DNA of 64,000 bases from Chitinophagaceae bacterium (GTDB lineage Bacteria > Bacteroidota > Bacteroidia > Chitinophagales > Chitinophagaceae). The notes beneath the pieces were generated by a model. That model made no database searches. It was not told where the DNA came from and was given only the letters and a program-made list of their open reading frames with translations. The position numbers were made by a program, and so were the translations under genes. The stretch is from the NCBI GenBank assembly GCA_016720585.1, contig JADKKH010000001.1:496001-560000 (forward strand). Direction: 5' to 3'. Positions 16,223 to 25,736 of the stretch are shown piece by piece; the stretch's first letter is position 1; the number at the start of each line of letters is the position of its first letter.

Positions 16223-17074
16223 ATGGCAGAAATTAAACCAACTGCATCCGTTAAGGCCACATCGGTACAAGCAAAGAAAAGTAGTAATGCTATCTCATGG
16301 ATTGCCCCCGTGTTTTGTATCATCGCTGGTTATAGTATCTGGCGGTTTATCCTTGGAGATCCTAAGGGATTTGAAGTGAAAGGTGAAGGCTTTTTCTGGC
16401 CCGAACATGCCAAACCTAAAGATGCCTTACACAGGATTTATGAAGGAGGAATTATTGTACCCCTGCTGATCGGTATGTTACTTATGGTAATTACGTTTTC
16501 TATTGAGCGGTATCTAACTATCCGTAAGGCTTTAGGCGGTGGTTCTATTTCTGATTTTATTCGTAAGGTGCAATATCACCTTGCCAACCGTAACGTGGAT
16601 GCTGCTCTGAGTGAGTGCGACAAGCAACGCGGATCTGTCGGTAATGTAATGAAAGCCGGTTTACGCCGTTACAAAGAAATGATCAACGAGCAGGGAGTAA
16701 GCACTGACCAAAAAGTGATTTCTATTCAAAAGGAAGTAGAAGAGGCTACGGCCCTTGAACTTCCGATGCTGCAGAAAAACCTGGTGTTTCTTTCTACCAT
16801 TACTTCGGTAGGTACGTTGATAGCCCTGCTCGGTACGGTAATGGGTATGATTAAATCATTCTCTGCCCTGGGTGCTGAAGGCGGTGCCGGTGCAGCGGGA
16901 GCGTTGGCGATAGGTATTTCTGAGGCCCTGTATAATACCGCATTGGGTATCGGAACTTCAGCATTGGCGTTGATCATGTATAACGTATTTACTACCAAAA
17001 TAGATTCTATTACCTATGGCATAGATGAATCCGGTTTTACGCTGACACAAAGCTTTGCTTCCCTGTATAAATAA
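16223..17074 (+). CDS. exbB: ExbB/TolQ/MotA-family proton channel protein
   Basis: Inner-membrane channel subunit that, with ExbD, converts the proton gradient into TonB movement. It is 283 aa with an N-terminal helix (about 25-42), then helices near 75-93, 193-215 and 235-255. The conserved C-terminal part has TSVGTLIALLGTVMGMIKSF and ALYNTALGIGTSALALIMYN. It is longer than E. coli ExbB because of the N-terminal extension, as is usual in Bacteroidota. First gene of an exbB-exbD-exbD-tonB operon. Confidence 0.93.
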   Translation: MAEIKPTASVKATSVQAKKSSNAISWIAPVFCIIAGYSIWRFILGDPKGFEVKGEGFFWPEHAKPKDALHRIYEGGIIVPLLIGMLLMVITFSIERYLTIRKALGGGSISDFIRKVQYHLANRNVDAALSECDKQRGSVGNVMKAGLRRYKEMINEQGVSTDQKVISIQKEVEEATALELPMLQKNLVFLSTITSVGTLIALLGTVMGMIKSFSALGAEGGAGAAGALAIGISEALYNTALGIGTSALALIMYNVFTTKIDSITYGIDESGFTLTQSFASLYK

Positions 17075-17144
17075 TCCGGGAAAAAAAGGTTTTTTGTATG
17101 GAATTTGAAACCATTTTCATCTCAATTCTAAACTATTGTAAAAA

Positions 17145-17801
17145 ATGCCAAGCGTTAAAATAAACAAGAAGAGTACGGATACGGATATGACCCCTTTTGT
17201 GGACATAGCCTTCCTTATCCTTTCTTTTTTTATCATGGCTACGAAGTTCAAGCCGCCAGAGCCGGTTCCGATTACTACTCCGGGTTCTGTTTTGTCACAA
17301 AAATTGCCCGAAAACAATGCAGTAATGATCACGGTTGACTCAAGTAACCGCGTTTATTTCTCAATTTTGTCTGAAAAGGACAAAACAAAATTTGATGCGG
17401 TGATCCAGGCACTTAACAGTAGTCGGAGTCTTGGTCTTTCACCTGCTGAGATGGCTAATTTCAAGCAAACCTTTATGGTGGGCGTGCCATTCGGTGGCCT
17501 GAAACAGTTATTGGCTATGGATCCTAAAGACCAGGGAAATCTTAAACAACCGGGTATTCCTGTGATGGACTCTGCCAATAATGAATTAGTCTGGTGGATT
17601 GGGGCAGCCAAAACAGCCTTTGCAGGGGAAGCGTTGAATTACCTGATAAAAGGCGACGGCCAGTCAAAATACCCGGCTTTCGAGGCTGTTGTCAGTGCTT
17701 TGAAAAGAAATGATGAGTTTAAATATAACCTGGTTACAGCACTGGATGATGTGCCATCAAATTCGGAACTGGATAAAGTAAACAGGCGGCTAACTAAATA
17801 A
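17145..17801 (+). CDS. exbD: ExbD/TolR biopolymer transport protein, first copy
   Basis: The stator partner of ExbB. Its single helix carries the proton-carrying Asp in MTPFVDIAFLILSFFIM (Asp near residue 22), followed by a periplasmic domain. At 218 aa it is clearly longer than classical ExbD (about 140 aa). The extra length is in the periplasmic part (about 70-170). It lies between exbB and a second exbD. Confidence 0.92.
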   Translation: MPSVKINKKSTDTDMTPFVDIAFLILSFFIMATKFKPPEPVPITTPGSVLSQKLPENNAVMITVDSSNRVYFSILSEKDKTKFDAVIQALNSSRSLGLSPAEMANFKQTFMVGVPFGGLKQLLAMDPKDQGNLKQPGIPVMDSANNELVWWIGAAKTAFAGEALNYLIKGDGQSKYPAFEAVVSALKRNDEFKYNLVTALDDVPSNSELDKVNRRLTK

Positions 17802-17826
17802 TATTAACAATTAAAGACCTCTTTAT

Positions 17827-18465
17827 ATGTCAAGTATAGATACCAGCAGTGAAGGTGGTGGTCACAAAAAAGGACCAGGTGTAAAAAAGGCCAAAAAACT
17901 TTCTACCCGGGTGGACATGACACCTATGGTGGATCTGGGTTTTCTGCTGATCACATTTTTCGTTTTTACGGCTACCATGACGACTCCCACAACCCTGGAC
18001 CTGAACATGCCCAAGGATATAAAAAATCCTGAGGAGCAGACAGAGGCTAAAGAAACCGGAGTATTGAGCATCATGCTTGGAAAAGGGAACCAGGTGTATT
18101 ATTATGAGGGAAAACTGACCGTTGATGCCACAGGCAATAATTTTAAACAAACCACTTTTAAAGGCATCCGCCAGATCATCATCGACAAGAAAAAGGATGT
18201 AACGGGCCGGCATGTACATGATGAGTCCTGTAAGAAAACCCAGGATAAAGCCAAAGAAAGAGGCGATCCTGAGTGGGAGAAATCCTGTTTGGACAGGGAT
18301 TTTGTGGTGATCATAAAACCTGACCAGGATGCTACCTATACCAATACCGTGGATATTCTGGATGAAATGACCATCAACCAGGTAAGAACCTATGCCATGG
18401 TTAAAATCTTACCACAGGAATATGAGTTGATACAGGCCACAGAAAGGAATAATGGCATAAAATAA
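17827..18465 (+). CDS. exbD: ExbD/TolR biopolymer transport protein, second copy
   Basis: Second ExbD of the operon, 212 aa. Helix MTPMVDLGFLLITFFVF holds the conserved Asp. The periplasmic domain has an insertion with two cysteines about 20 residues apart (DESCKKTQ ... EKSCLDRDF), a possible disulfide. It is diverged from the first copy, sharing mainly the helix. It starts 25 bases after the first copy, so the two are co-transcribed. Confidence 0.92.
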   Translation: MSSIDTSSEGGGHKKGPGVKKAKKLSTRVDMTPMVDLGFLLITFFVFTATMTTPTTLDLNMPKDIKNPEEQTEAKETGVLSIMLGKGNQVYYYEGKLTVDATGNNFKQTTFKGIRQIIIDKKKDVTGRHVHDESCKKTQDKAKERGDPEWEKSCLDRDFVVIIKPDQDATYTNTVDILDEMTINQVRTYAMVKILPQEYELIQATERNNGIK

Positions 18466-18520
18466 GCCGGTGATAATTATGGAATTAATTACTGCTGGTA
18501 TCTAATTTAAAAAGTAACGT

Positions 18521-19345
18521 ATGGAAGCCAACAAAATATTATCTGCCGACATTCTTGACCTGATCTTCGAGGACAGGAATAAAGATTACGGCGCCTATGA
18601 GTTGCGGAAAACATATAACCGCCGCATTACCCGTGCCCTCATTATTACGGCTTCGGTGGCCTTATTAGCTTTAATTGGTTCAGTCCTGGCAAGTTCATTT
18701 GCGGGCGAAAAAACCAAAAAATTCAAACAGCAGGAAATTAACCTGGCTGATATAAAACAGGAAGAAAAGAAAGTGATTCCACCGCCACCACCGCCTCCCA
18801 AAGTGGAGCCTCCCAAAGTGGAAATGAAACAATTCACCCCTCCGGTTATTAAAAAGGATGAGGAAGTGGAAAAGCCACCGCCCCCGCAAGAAGAGTTAAA
18901 AGATGCTAAGATTGATGTGGTTAACCAGGAAGGTATCAAGGATGATAATATTGCCACCCCGGTTCAGATAGATGAAGGCAAGCAGATTGTAGAAGAAAAA
19001 AAAGAAGACGACGAGAATAAGATATTTGACAAAGTGGAAATTGAAGCCAGCTTCCCCGGTGGCGACAGCAAATGGCGTCAGTACCTGGAAAGAAATGCCA
19101 ATGGCCAGGTGGCAACTGATAACGGCGCTCCCGAAGGCACCTATACGACCGTTGTTCAGTTTGTAGTTGATAAAGAAGGAAATATCAGTGATGTTAGGTC
19201 ATTAACAAATCATGGATACGGAATGGAAGAAGAGGCCATGCGGGTAATTAAAAAAGGTCCCAAATGGAATGCAGCGGTGCAAAATGGCCGGCAGGTTAAA
19301 GCTTACCGTAAACAGCCTATCACCTTCCAGGTGCAGGGCGAATAA
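18521..19345 (+). CDS. tonB: TonB energy-transducing protein
   Basis: Links the ExbBD motor to TonB-dependent outer-membrane receptors. It is 274 aa. The N-terminus has the Bacteroidota motif RNKDYGAYELRKTYNRR, then a helix near 38-58. A Pro/Lys-rich spacer follows with a run of seven prolines and KVEPPKVE. The C-terminal TonB domain (about 180-274) has ASFPGGDSKW, EEEAMRVIKKGPKWNAA and PITFQV. A terminator follows. Confidence 0.94.
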   Translation: MEANKILSADILDLIFEDRNKDYGAYELRKTYNRRITRALIITASVALLALIGSVLASSFAGEKTKKFKQQEINLADIKQEEKKVIPPPPPPPKVEPPKVEMKQFTPPVIKKDEEVEKPPPPQEELKDAKIDVVNQEGIKDDNIATPVQIDEGKQIVEEKKEDDENKIFDKVEIEASFPGGDSKWRQYLERNANGQVATDNGAPEGTYTTVVQFVVDKEGNISDVRSLTNHGYGMEEEAMRVIKKGPKWNAAVQNGRQVKAYRKQPITFQVQGE

Positions 19346-19365
19346 GAATATTTTCATCTGATTAA

Positions 19366-19400
19366 AATCCTTCAGTTGACACTGGAGGATTTTTTGTTTT
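19366..19400 (+). terminator. Terminator after tonB
   Basis: Eleven-base arms (19366-19376, 19381-19391; one wobble), a TGAC loop and a T-rich tail. Ends the exb-tonB operon. Confidence 0.85.
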
Positions 19401-19421
19401 TACAGGTTGGCCAATCAAATC

Positions 19422-19429
19422 TATTTTTG
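19422..19429 (+). promoter_or_regulatory. Possible mnmE -7 box
   Basis: TATTTTTG, a TAnnTTTG match only six bases before ATG 19435. If used, the transcript would start at or next to the start codon (leaderless or nearly so). No good -33 TTG was seen at the usual spacing. Confidence 0.3.
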
Positions 19430-19434
19430 GTGAG

Positions 19435-20817
19435 ATGATGAATAAACTTACAGGCTGGGATGATACGATTGTTGCCTTGGCAACTCCACCGGGTGTAGGT
19501 GCTATCGGGGTTATCCGGCTGAGTGGCAGCAATGCTATTACTATCGCTAATGAATTATTTCCTGCTAAAAATTTACTGATTCAGCCATCCCATACAATAC
19601 ATGTTGGATTTTTAAAAGACGCCGGAAAAGCCCTGGATGAAGTCGTTCTGTCTCTATATAAAAATCCCCGTTCATATACCGGCGAGGATGTGGTGGAAAT
19701 TAGTTGTCATGGTTCTCCTTATATACAGCAGCAAATAATTGAATCCTGTATCAGAAATGGGGCAAGACTGGCTAAGCCAGGTGAGTTTACCCAACGGGCT
19801 TTTTTACAGGGTAAAATGGACCTGGCACAGGCGGAAGCAGTTGCAGATCTAATTGCATCCAATACAGCGGCTTCTCAAAAAGCCGCATTACATACAATCC
19901 GGGGCGGGTTTTCAGAAAATTTAAAAGAATTACGGGAAAGGCTGATCCGTTTTTCTGCCTTGATCGAACTGGAGCTGGATTTTTCGCAGGAAGACGTGGA
20001 GTTTGCTGACCGGAAACAGTTTTACGAACTGATCGGGGTGCTAACTGAATCAACCAATCAACTGGTTACTTCATTTGCACTCGGTAATGTTATCCGGAAT
20101 GGGGTCAGTGTGGCTATCATCGGCAAACCAAATGCAGGCAAATCCACTTTATTAAACAGCCTCCTGAATGAGAACCGGGCCATTGTAAGTGAGATACCCG
20201 GGACAACGCGGGATACCATTGAAGAAGTTATCAATATTGATGGCATCCTGTTCCGGTTAATTGATACAGCGGGGATTCGTCAGCATGCAGGCGATAGTAT
20301 TGAAAGTGCCGGGATAGAAAGAAGCCTGGAAAAAATGAAACAGGCGGATATAGTATTGTATTTATTTGATGCCGCTGAGACAAAGGAAGAAGTGCAGAGC
20401 AGAAAATCAGATTTTGAGCAACAGCAGCTAAATTATTTACTCGTAGCCAATAAAATTGATGTGGCCGGTGAAGAAGCGGCCCGGGGTAAATTCGGGGACA
20501 TGGATAAAGTGGTATTCATTTCCGCCAAACTGCATTTACATACGGATCTGTTGAAACGAAGTATGGTGGATGTGGTGTTACAGGGACAGGTTCAGACGGA
20601 AAATACGATCATTACCAATGCCAGGCATTATCATGCCCTGAAAGAAGTAAGTAAATCATTAGACGATATTAAAAAGGGTTTGGATGACAGACGACCCGGC
20701 GACCTGCTGGCACTGGATATCCGTCGTTGTCTTTATTACCTGGGTGAGATCACTGGTGAGATCACCAATGAGGATCAGCTGGATTATATATTTTCGAAGT
20801 TTTGTATCGGAAAGTAA
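19435..20817 (+). CDS. mnmE: tRNA modification GTPase MnmE
   Basis: With MnmG it installs the carboxymethylaminomethyl group on U34 of certain tRNAs. The 460-aa protein has the N-terminal folate-binding domain and the helical domain (GKMDLAQAEAVADLI). The GTPase domain has IGKPNAGKSTLLN, TTRDT, DTAGIR and NKID. The C-terminal catalytic cysteine motif CIGK ends the protein. Tandem ATGs at 19435 and 19438 make the exact start uncertain by one residue. It converges with the next gene, with two bases between the stops. Confidence 0.97.
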   Translation: MMNKLTGWDDTIVALATPPGVGAIGVIRLSGSNAITIANELFPAKNLLIQPSHTIHVGFLKDAGKALDEVVLSLYKNPRSYTGEDVVEISCHGSPYIQQQIIESCIRNGARLAKPGEFTQRAFLQGKMDLAQAEAVADLIASNTAASQKAALHTIRGGFSENLKELRERLIRFSALIELELDFSQEDVEFADRKQFYELIGVLTESTNQLVTSFALGNVIRNGVSVAIIGKPNAGKSTLLNSLLNENRAIVSEIPGTTRDTIEEVINIDGILFRLIDTAGIRQHAGDSIESAGIERSLEKMKQADIVLYLFDAAETKEEVQSRKSDFEQQQLNYLLVANKIDVAGEEAARGKFGDMDKVVFISAKLHLHTDLLKRSMVDVVLQGQVQTENTIITNARHYHALKEVSKSLDDIKKGLDDRRPGDLLALDIRRCLYYLGEITGEITNEDQLDYIFSKFCIGK

Positions 20818-20819
20818 AA

Positions 20820-21941
20820 TCACTCCGTTTCAGCGACAGTTATGGAATGATAAGTTCCTTTTTTTCCCAGTATTAATTTCAGGTTTTTCAGCAGAACTGT
20901 TATCAATAACATTAAGGAAATTAAAATAAGCAGGATAAATTCCTGCCTTAAATTCCGTAGCAAATAGACTTCAATCAATACAAATCCGTGGAGGAAGCAT
21001 ATTATTTTGGCAGCAAAACCATGACTGAAACCCTGGTTGGTCAATAAATGATGTATATGTGTTTTATCTGCCTGGAACGGTGACTTTCCTTTCCATGTTC
21101 TTATGGCAAATACCCGGAGCGTATCAAAAACCGGGATCAGCACGATTCCCAATACAAACATCGGGGCATGTGGCAATACAGCCACGGTCGAAAATACATT
21201 TACCTGCATTAAACGGATAGAGAGAACCGCTATTACAAATCCGAGTACCAGGGATCCGGTATCGCCCATAAATATTTTTGCCGGATTAAAATTAAAATAT
21301 AAAAAAGCCAGTAAGCCTCCGGCCAACGCAAACGCAACCAGCGCTGTATTTTCATCACCACACATGGTCAGAAACATACCAAGCGTAACGAGACTCATAA
21401 AACCCAGTCCCCCAGCCAGTCCATCAATGCCGTCAATTAAATTAAATGCATTGGTGATCCCGACAATAACCAGGATCGTAAATGTGTATTGGGCAGACAA
21501 GGGCAATTCGTTAATTCCCAGGAGCCCTTCAAAAGAAGTAATCCGGATTCCGGACAGGGCAATTAAAGCCGCCAGGCTTAACTGAACGATAAATTTATAT
21601 TTCGCCGAAAGATCTTTCAGATCATCCATAATGCCCAGGCCAAATAAAACGGCAATGGAAAAGAAAAAACTTATCTGCGGCACGGCATTGCTGAAAGGGA
21701 ACCAGAGAAATAAAGCCATCATCATCCCGGCTATCACGGCAATACCACCCATTGTTGGAATGGGAGTTGCATGTTCTTTACGGGCATTGGGCAAATCACA
21801 CAGTTTATATTTTTTTATCTGGTGGATGATGGGAGGTATAGTTATCAGGGTTACGACAAAGGCCGTAATAAAACAAAGCAGGGCAAACTTGTAATCACCG
21901 AAATACAGGTCGATCTGCAAAAGGTGGATGGGGCTTTTCAT
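20820..21941 (-). CDS. WecA/TagO-like undecaprenyl-phosphate sugar-1-phosphate transferase
   Basis: Multi-helix membrane enzyme that moves a HexNAc-1-phosphate from a UDP-sugar to undecaprenyl phosphate, starting a surface polysaccharide. Motifs of the WecA/MraY superfamily: DLPNARKEHATPIPTMGG, the Mg-site DDLKDLSAKYK, NAFNLIDGIDGLAGG, FMGDTGSLVLGF, and HIHHLL, which points to WecA rather than MraY. The start at 21941 (MKSPIHLL) is chosen because the longer frame to 22058 adds a 39-residue low-similarity tail. The sugar is unknown. Confidence 0.9.
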   Translation of the reverse strand: MKSPIHLLQIDLYFGDYKFALLCFITAFVVTLITIPPIIHQIKKYKLCDLPNARKEHATPIPTMGGIAVIAGMMMALFLWFPFSNAVPQISFFFSIAVLFGLGIMDDLKDLSAKYKFIVQLSLAALIALSGIRITSFEGLLGINELPLSAQYTFTILVIVGITNAFNLIDGIDGLAGGLGFMSLVTLGMFLTMCGDENTALVAFALAGGLLAFLYFNFNPAKIFMGDTGSLVLGFVIAVLSIRLMQVNVFSTVAVLPHAPMFVLGIVLIPVFDTLRVFAIRTWKGKSPFQADKTHIHHLLTNQGFSHGFAAKIICFLHGFVLIEVYLLRNLRQEFILLILISLMLLITVLLKNLKLILGKKGTYHSITVAETE

Positions 21942-22138
21942 TAATCCTGGTTTATGTGCTCTCCTCCCGGGGGAAGGGATATTGGTTTCTGATTCCAAAA
22001 TAGACTCATTAATAAAAATACGCAAGGGTTTTTTCAGGGGGAACGAGAAAAATCCCATTTCCCCTTAAGTGGCTGCATTTTTTCGGGTGTAACTTGGGAT
22101 ATTTGCTATCAGGAGACCGTAATTTTCACAAGTACCGG

Positions 22139-23329
22139 ATGGAAAATGTGCTTTTAATATTTTTCTGGATAAGCCTGGCCATTTTGTTCTATTGCTATTT
22201 GGGCTATGGTTTACTGCTGCTGCTGTTAACCAGTTTGAAGCAGTTGGTTATGCCCCGTAAGAAAGAAGCCTTATCGGAATATGATATCCCGGTAACCCTG
22301 ATCATTACCGCTTACAATGAGGAATTAATACTGGAACAAAAAATTCAAAATACACTGGCGATCGACTACCCTTTGGATAAACTCCGGATAATTATTATTA
22401 CAGATGGTTCTGCCGATGATTCTGCAAAGCTGGTGCTGCGGTATCCGTTCATTAATTTACTTCACCAGACGGAACGAAAGGGAAAGTATGCAGCGATCAA
22501 GCGGGCTATGCAACAGGTTCAAACGCCCGTGGTGGTGTTCAGTGATGCAAATACCCTGCTCAATGCAGCCTGTATAAAAATGATCGCCCGGCATTATTCC
22601 AAAGCGAAAACCGGGGGCGTTGCAGGAGAGAAAAGAATCCTCCATCAAAAAAATAGCTCTGCAATTGGTGAAGCCGAAGGGATGTACTGGCACTATGAAT
22701 CGTTTATGAAAAAATTAGATGCCCGGCTGAATACCGTTACCGGGGCAGCCGGTGAATTGTTCTCCATTCGTACGGCTTTATTTAAGGAACTGAATGATGA
22801 TCTGATACTGGACGATTTTGTTATCTCCATGCAAATCTGCCTGCAGGGATATAAAATCGACTATGAACCCGGGGCATTTGCACTGGAGTTGCCATCTGTT
22901 TCCCTGGTGGAAGAGGAAAAAAGAAAAGTGCGCATTGCAGCAGGTGCGTACCAATCCATCGGCTATTTAAAAGAATGCCTGAATATTTTTAAACACCCGT
23001 TACTGAGTTTTCAATATATCTCCAGGAGATTGTTGCGTTGGGTATTCTGCCCGGTACTACTGGTCGTTTTATTAATAACAAATATGCTGATGGTCAGTTT
23101 TCCACCGGCAGCGGGATTATATTACTGGGCCATGTATGCGCAGATAGTTTTTTATGTAATCGCCCTTGCAGGCTGGTTATTTGTCCGTACGGGAAAAAGA
23201 ACCGGCCTTTTTACAATCCCATTTTATTTTGTTTTTATGAATTATTGCCTGTTAAAAGGGTTTGTCAGATTTACAAAAGGAAGGCAATCCGTTTTGTGGG
23301 AAAAGTCCTTACGGCAAACTATAGGATGA
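22139..23329 (+). CDS. Membrane-associated family 2 glycosyltransferase
   Basis: 396 aa with an N-terminal helix (about 2-28). The GT-A domain has VTLIITAYNEE, ITDGSADDSA, FSDANTLL (DxD-like) and LDDFVISMQI (catalytic-type ED region), with two to three C-terminal helices (about 310-375). The topology matches processive GT2 enzymes acting at the cytoplasmic face. It is divergent from the WecA-like gene, and the pair could work on the same polysaccharide. ATG 22139 is preferred over a TTG at 22094. The acceptor is unknown. Confidence 0.88.
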   Translation: MENVLLIFFWISLAILFYCYLGYGLLLLLLTSLKQLVMPRKKEALSEYDIPVTLIITAYNEELILEQKIQNTLAIDYPLDKLRIIIITDGSADDSAKLVLRYPFINLLHQTERKGKYAAIKRAMQQVQTPVVVFSDANTLLNAACIKMIARHYSKAKTGGVAGEKRILHQKNSSAIGEAEGMYWHYESFMKKLDARLNTVTGAAGELFSIRTALFKELNDDLILDDFVISMQICLQGYKIDYEPGAFALELPSVSLVEEEKRKVRIAAGAYQSIGYLKECLNIFKHPLLSFQYISRRLLRWVFCPVLLVVLLITNMLMVSFPPAAGLYYWAMYAQIVFYVIALAGWLFVRTGKRTGLFTIPFYFVFMNYCLLKGFVRFTKGRQSVLWEKSLRQTIG

Positions 23330-23416
23330 AGGGCAGGCTGTGTAATTCGTCGCAAAATATCTCTGATATTAGATTCAATATCCTGTCTTCAGTCCAGTTA
23401 GTGTTAAACTGTGGCC

Positions 23417-23424
23417 TATTTTTG
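23417..23424 (+). promoter_or_regulatory. Probable recG -7 box
   Basis: TATTTTTG (TAnnTTTG consensus) 67 bases before the only canonical start codon of recG. A transcript from here would begin near 23428. Confidence 0.35.
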
Positions 23425-23483
23425 TACGAAACACAATAACTATCTCTTCAAATTCCCACATATTAAACAGTCCCATAGAATAT

Positions 23484-25574
23484 TTGAAAGGTGTTGGCCC
23501 GCAAAGAGCCGATCTGCTGAGAAAAGAATTAGGCATTTTCACTTTCGGCGATTTACTGGAGCATTATCCCTTCCGGCATATTGACAGAACCAAAATCAAT
23601 CTTATCAGCGAGCTCGCAACACAAATTGACTTCTCCACCAGTGATACAGTCTATGCACAGGTAATGGGTAGGCTGATGAGTTTTGAAATTGTTGGTCAAC
23701 GGGCAGGCAAAAGATTAATAGCACAACTAAAAGATAAAACCGGAATTCTTGAACTCACCTGGTTCCAGGGTATTAGTTGGGTACAGAAACAACTTGAAGT
23801 TGGTCAATCATACCTTGTTTTTGGCCGTGTAACTTATTATAACGGTCAGCCACAGCTCGTTCATCCGGAACTGGAAGTACTGACTGCAGAAATACAGACT
23901 GGCAAAAATTTTCTGGAACCGGTCTATTCCACCACGGAAAAATTAAGAGTAAGAGGACTCGGCGGGCGTCAAATCGGGAAGCTTACCCAGTTGCTGATGG
24001 GAATGGTGCATGAAAAAGATATACCTGAAAATTTACCTGACCCGGTATTGAATAAACTGAAATTAATTAACCGCTTTCAAGCCTGCCGCCAGATTCATTT
24101 TCCGCAAACACCTGCTGAATATAATGAGGCGGTAAAGCGACTAAAGTTTGAAGAATTTTTTATTGCACAGTTACGCATGAACCTGCTCCGGTTAAAACGA
24201 CACCGGTATTCCAAAGGCGTCGTATTTGATAAAGTGGGGGATTATTTCAATGGATTTTATAAAAATCATCTTCCTTTTGCTTTAACTACGGCACAAAAAC
24301 GGGTCATTAAAGAAATAAGAACCGACACAGCCCGGGGTAGACAAATGAACCGATTGCTTCAGGGTGATGTGGGTAGCGGTAAAACAATCGTGGCGGTTCT
24401 CGTAATGTTGCTGGCTATTGATAATAACTACCAGGCCTGCCTGATGGCGCCCACGGAGATATTGGCACAGCAGCATTATAAAACCATCAGTTCCCTGCTG
24501 GAAAAAACAGGGGTGCCGGTTAAATTACTGACCGGTTCAACAAAAGCGGCCGAAAGAAAAAAAATATTAAAAGAGCTTGAAGAAGGACATGTAAAAATCC
24601 TGATTGGTACCCACGCCATCATTGAGGATGTGGTGAAGTTTAATAACCTCGGTATTGTTATTATTGATGAACAACATCGGTTTGGTGTGGCTCAAAGAGC
24701 TAAGCTCTGGGAAAAGGCCAGAATTCCGCCTCATGTTCTGGTCATGACGGCAACACCGATTCCCCGTACCCTGGCCATGACGGCCTATGGCGATCTGGAC
24801 TACAGTGTGATTGATGAGTTACCACCCGGCAGAAAACCCATTACTACGGTACATCGTTATGAATCACAACGAAGCCGGGTGATGGATTTTATCAGGGCAG
24901 AGATTGACAAAGGGCGCCAGGCTTATATTATTTTTCCTTTGATCGAGGAAAGTGCAAAATTGGATTACGAAAACCTGATGCATGGGTATGAAAATGTAAA
25001 AACGTATTTCCCCGAACCAAAATACTGGATCAGTATGGTGCATGGCCGGCAACCTGCTGACCAGAAAAAGCTGAATATGAAAAGATTTGTGGATCATGAT
25101 ACGCAGATAATGGTGTCCACCACCGTTATAGAAGTCGGCGTTGACGTTCCCAATGCCTCTGTAATGGTGATAGAAAGTGCAGAGAAATTCGGATTATCAC
25201 AACTACACCAATTAAGGGGTAGGGTGGGCCGGGGGGCGGAAAAAAGCTATTGTGTTTTATTGTCCGGTACCAAATTGGGTAATGATGCCCGGGAACGTAT
25301 CCGTATCATGACTTCCACCAATAATGGGTTTGAAATAGCAGAAAAAGACCTGGAACTGAGGGGGCCGGGGGATATTGAAGGAACGAAGCAGAGCGGTGTT
25401 TTAAACTTTAAGCTGGCAAGTATAGTCCAAGACAGGCCCATACTGGAACTGGCGAGAAATATGGTTTCGGAAATGGTGGAAAATGATCCCGATCTTAATT
25501 CGGCCGAAAATTTGCAGACAAAGGTTTTTTTGCAGCGGCAAAAAGGGCATATCACCTGGAGTAAAATTTCATAA
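23484..25574 (+). CDS. recG: ATP-dependent DNA helicase RecG
   Basis: Remodels stalled replication forks and branched DNA. Domain order: N-terminal wedge/OB domain; helicase core with LLQGDVGSGKTIVAV (Walker A), DEQHRFG (DExH), MTATPIPRTLAMT and GRVGRGAEKSYCVLL (motif VI). The only canonical start is TTG 23484, but it falls inside the conserved N-terminal motif P-I-E-Y-L-K-G-V-G-P. The frame is open upstream to 23373 and encodes SPIEY immediately before. The true start is therefore probably a rare codon (ATA/ATC/ATT or CTG) upstream. Otherwise full length. Confidence 0.93.
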   Translation: MKGVGPQRADLLRKELGIFTFGDLLEHYPFRHIDRTKINLISELATQIDFSTSDTVYAQVMGRLMSFEIVGQRAGKRLIAQLKDKTGILELTWFQGISWVQKQLEVGQSYLVFGRVTYYNGQPQLVHPELEVLTAEIQTGKNFLEPVYSTTEKLRVRGLGGRQIGKLTQLLMGMVHEKDIPENLPDPVLNKLKLINRFQACRQIHFPQTPAEYNEAVKRLKFEEFFIAQLRMNLLRLKRHRYSKGVVFDKVGDYFNGFYKNHLPFALTTAQKRVIKEIRTDTARGRQMNRLLQGDVGSGKTIVAVLVMLLAIDNNYQACLMAPTEILAQQHYKTISSLLEKTGVPVKLLTGSTKAAERKKILKELEEGHVKILIGTHAIIEDVVKFNNLGIVIIDEQHRFGVAQRAKLWEKARIPPHVLVMTATPIPRTLAMTAYGDLDYSVIDELPPGRKPITTVHRYESQRSRVMDFIRAEIDKGRQAYIIFPLIEESAKLDYENLMHGYENVKTYFPEPKYWISMVHGRQPADQKKLNMKRFVDHDTQIMVSTTVIEVGVDVPNASVMVIESAEKFGLSQLHQLRGRVGRGAEKSYCVLLSGTKLGNDARERIRIMTSTNNGFEIAEKDLELRGPGDIEGTKQSGVLNFKLASIVQDRPILELARNMVSEMVENDPDLNSAENLQTKVFLQRQKGHITWSKIS

Positions 25575-25736
25575 AAATTTGCCGGGTATCGGGTTATTGT
25601 CAGTTTTTAGCAGAAAAGTTGAAGAAACAGAATAAAGGTTGAAGTCACGGGAACGTAAAACATTCCATAAACCGGTTTCTTAACAGAAGTTTTCGAACTG
25701 GTTCTCAGTAATTTTGGTTACTTTAATATAAATAAT

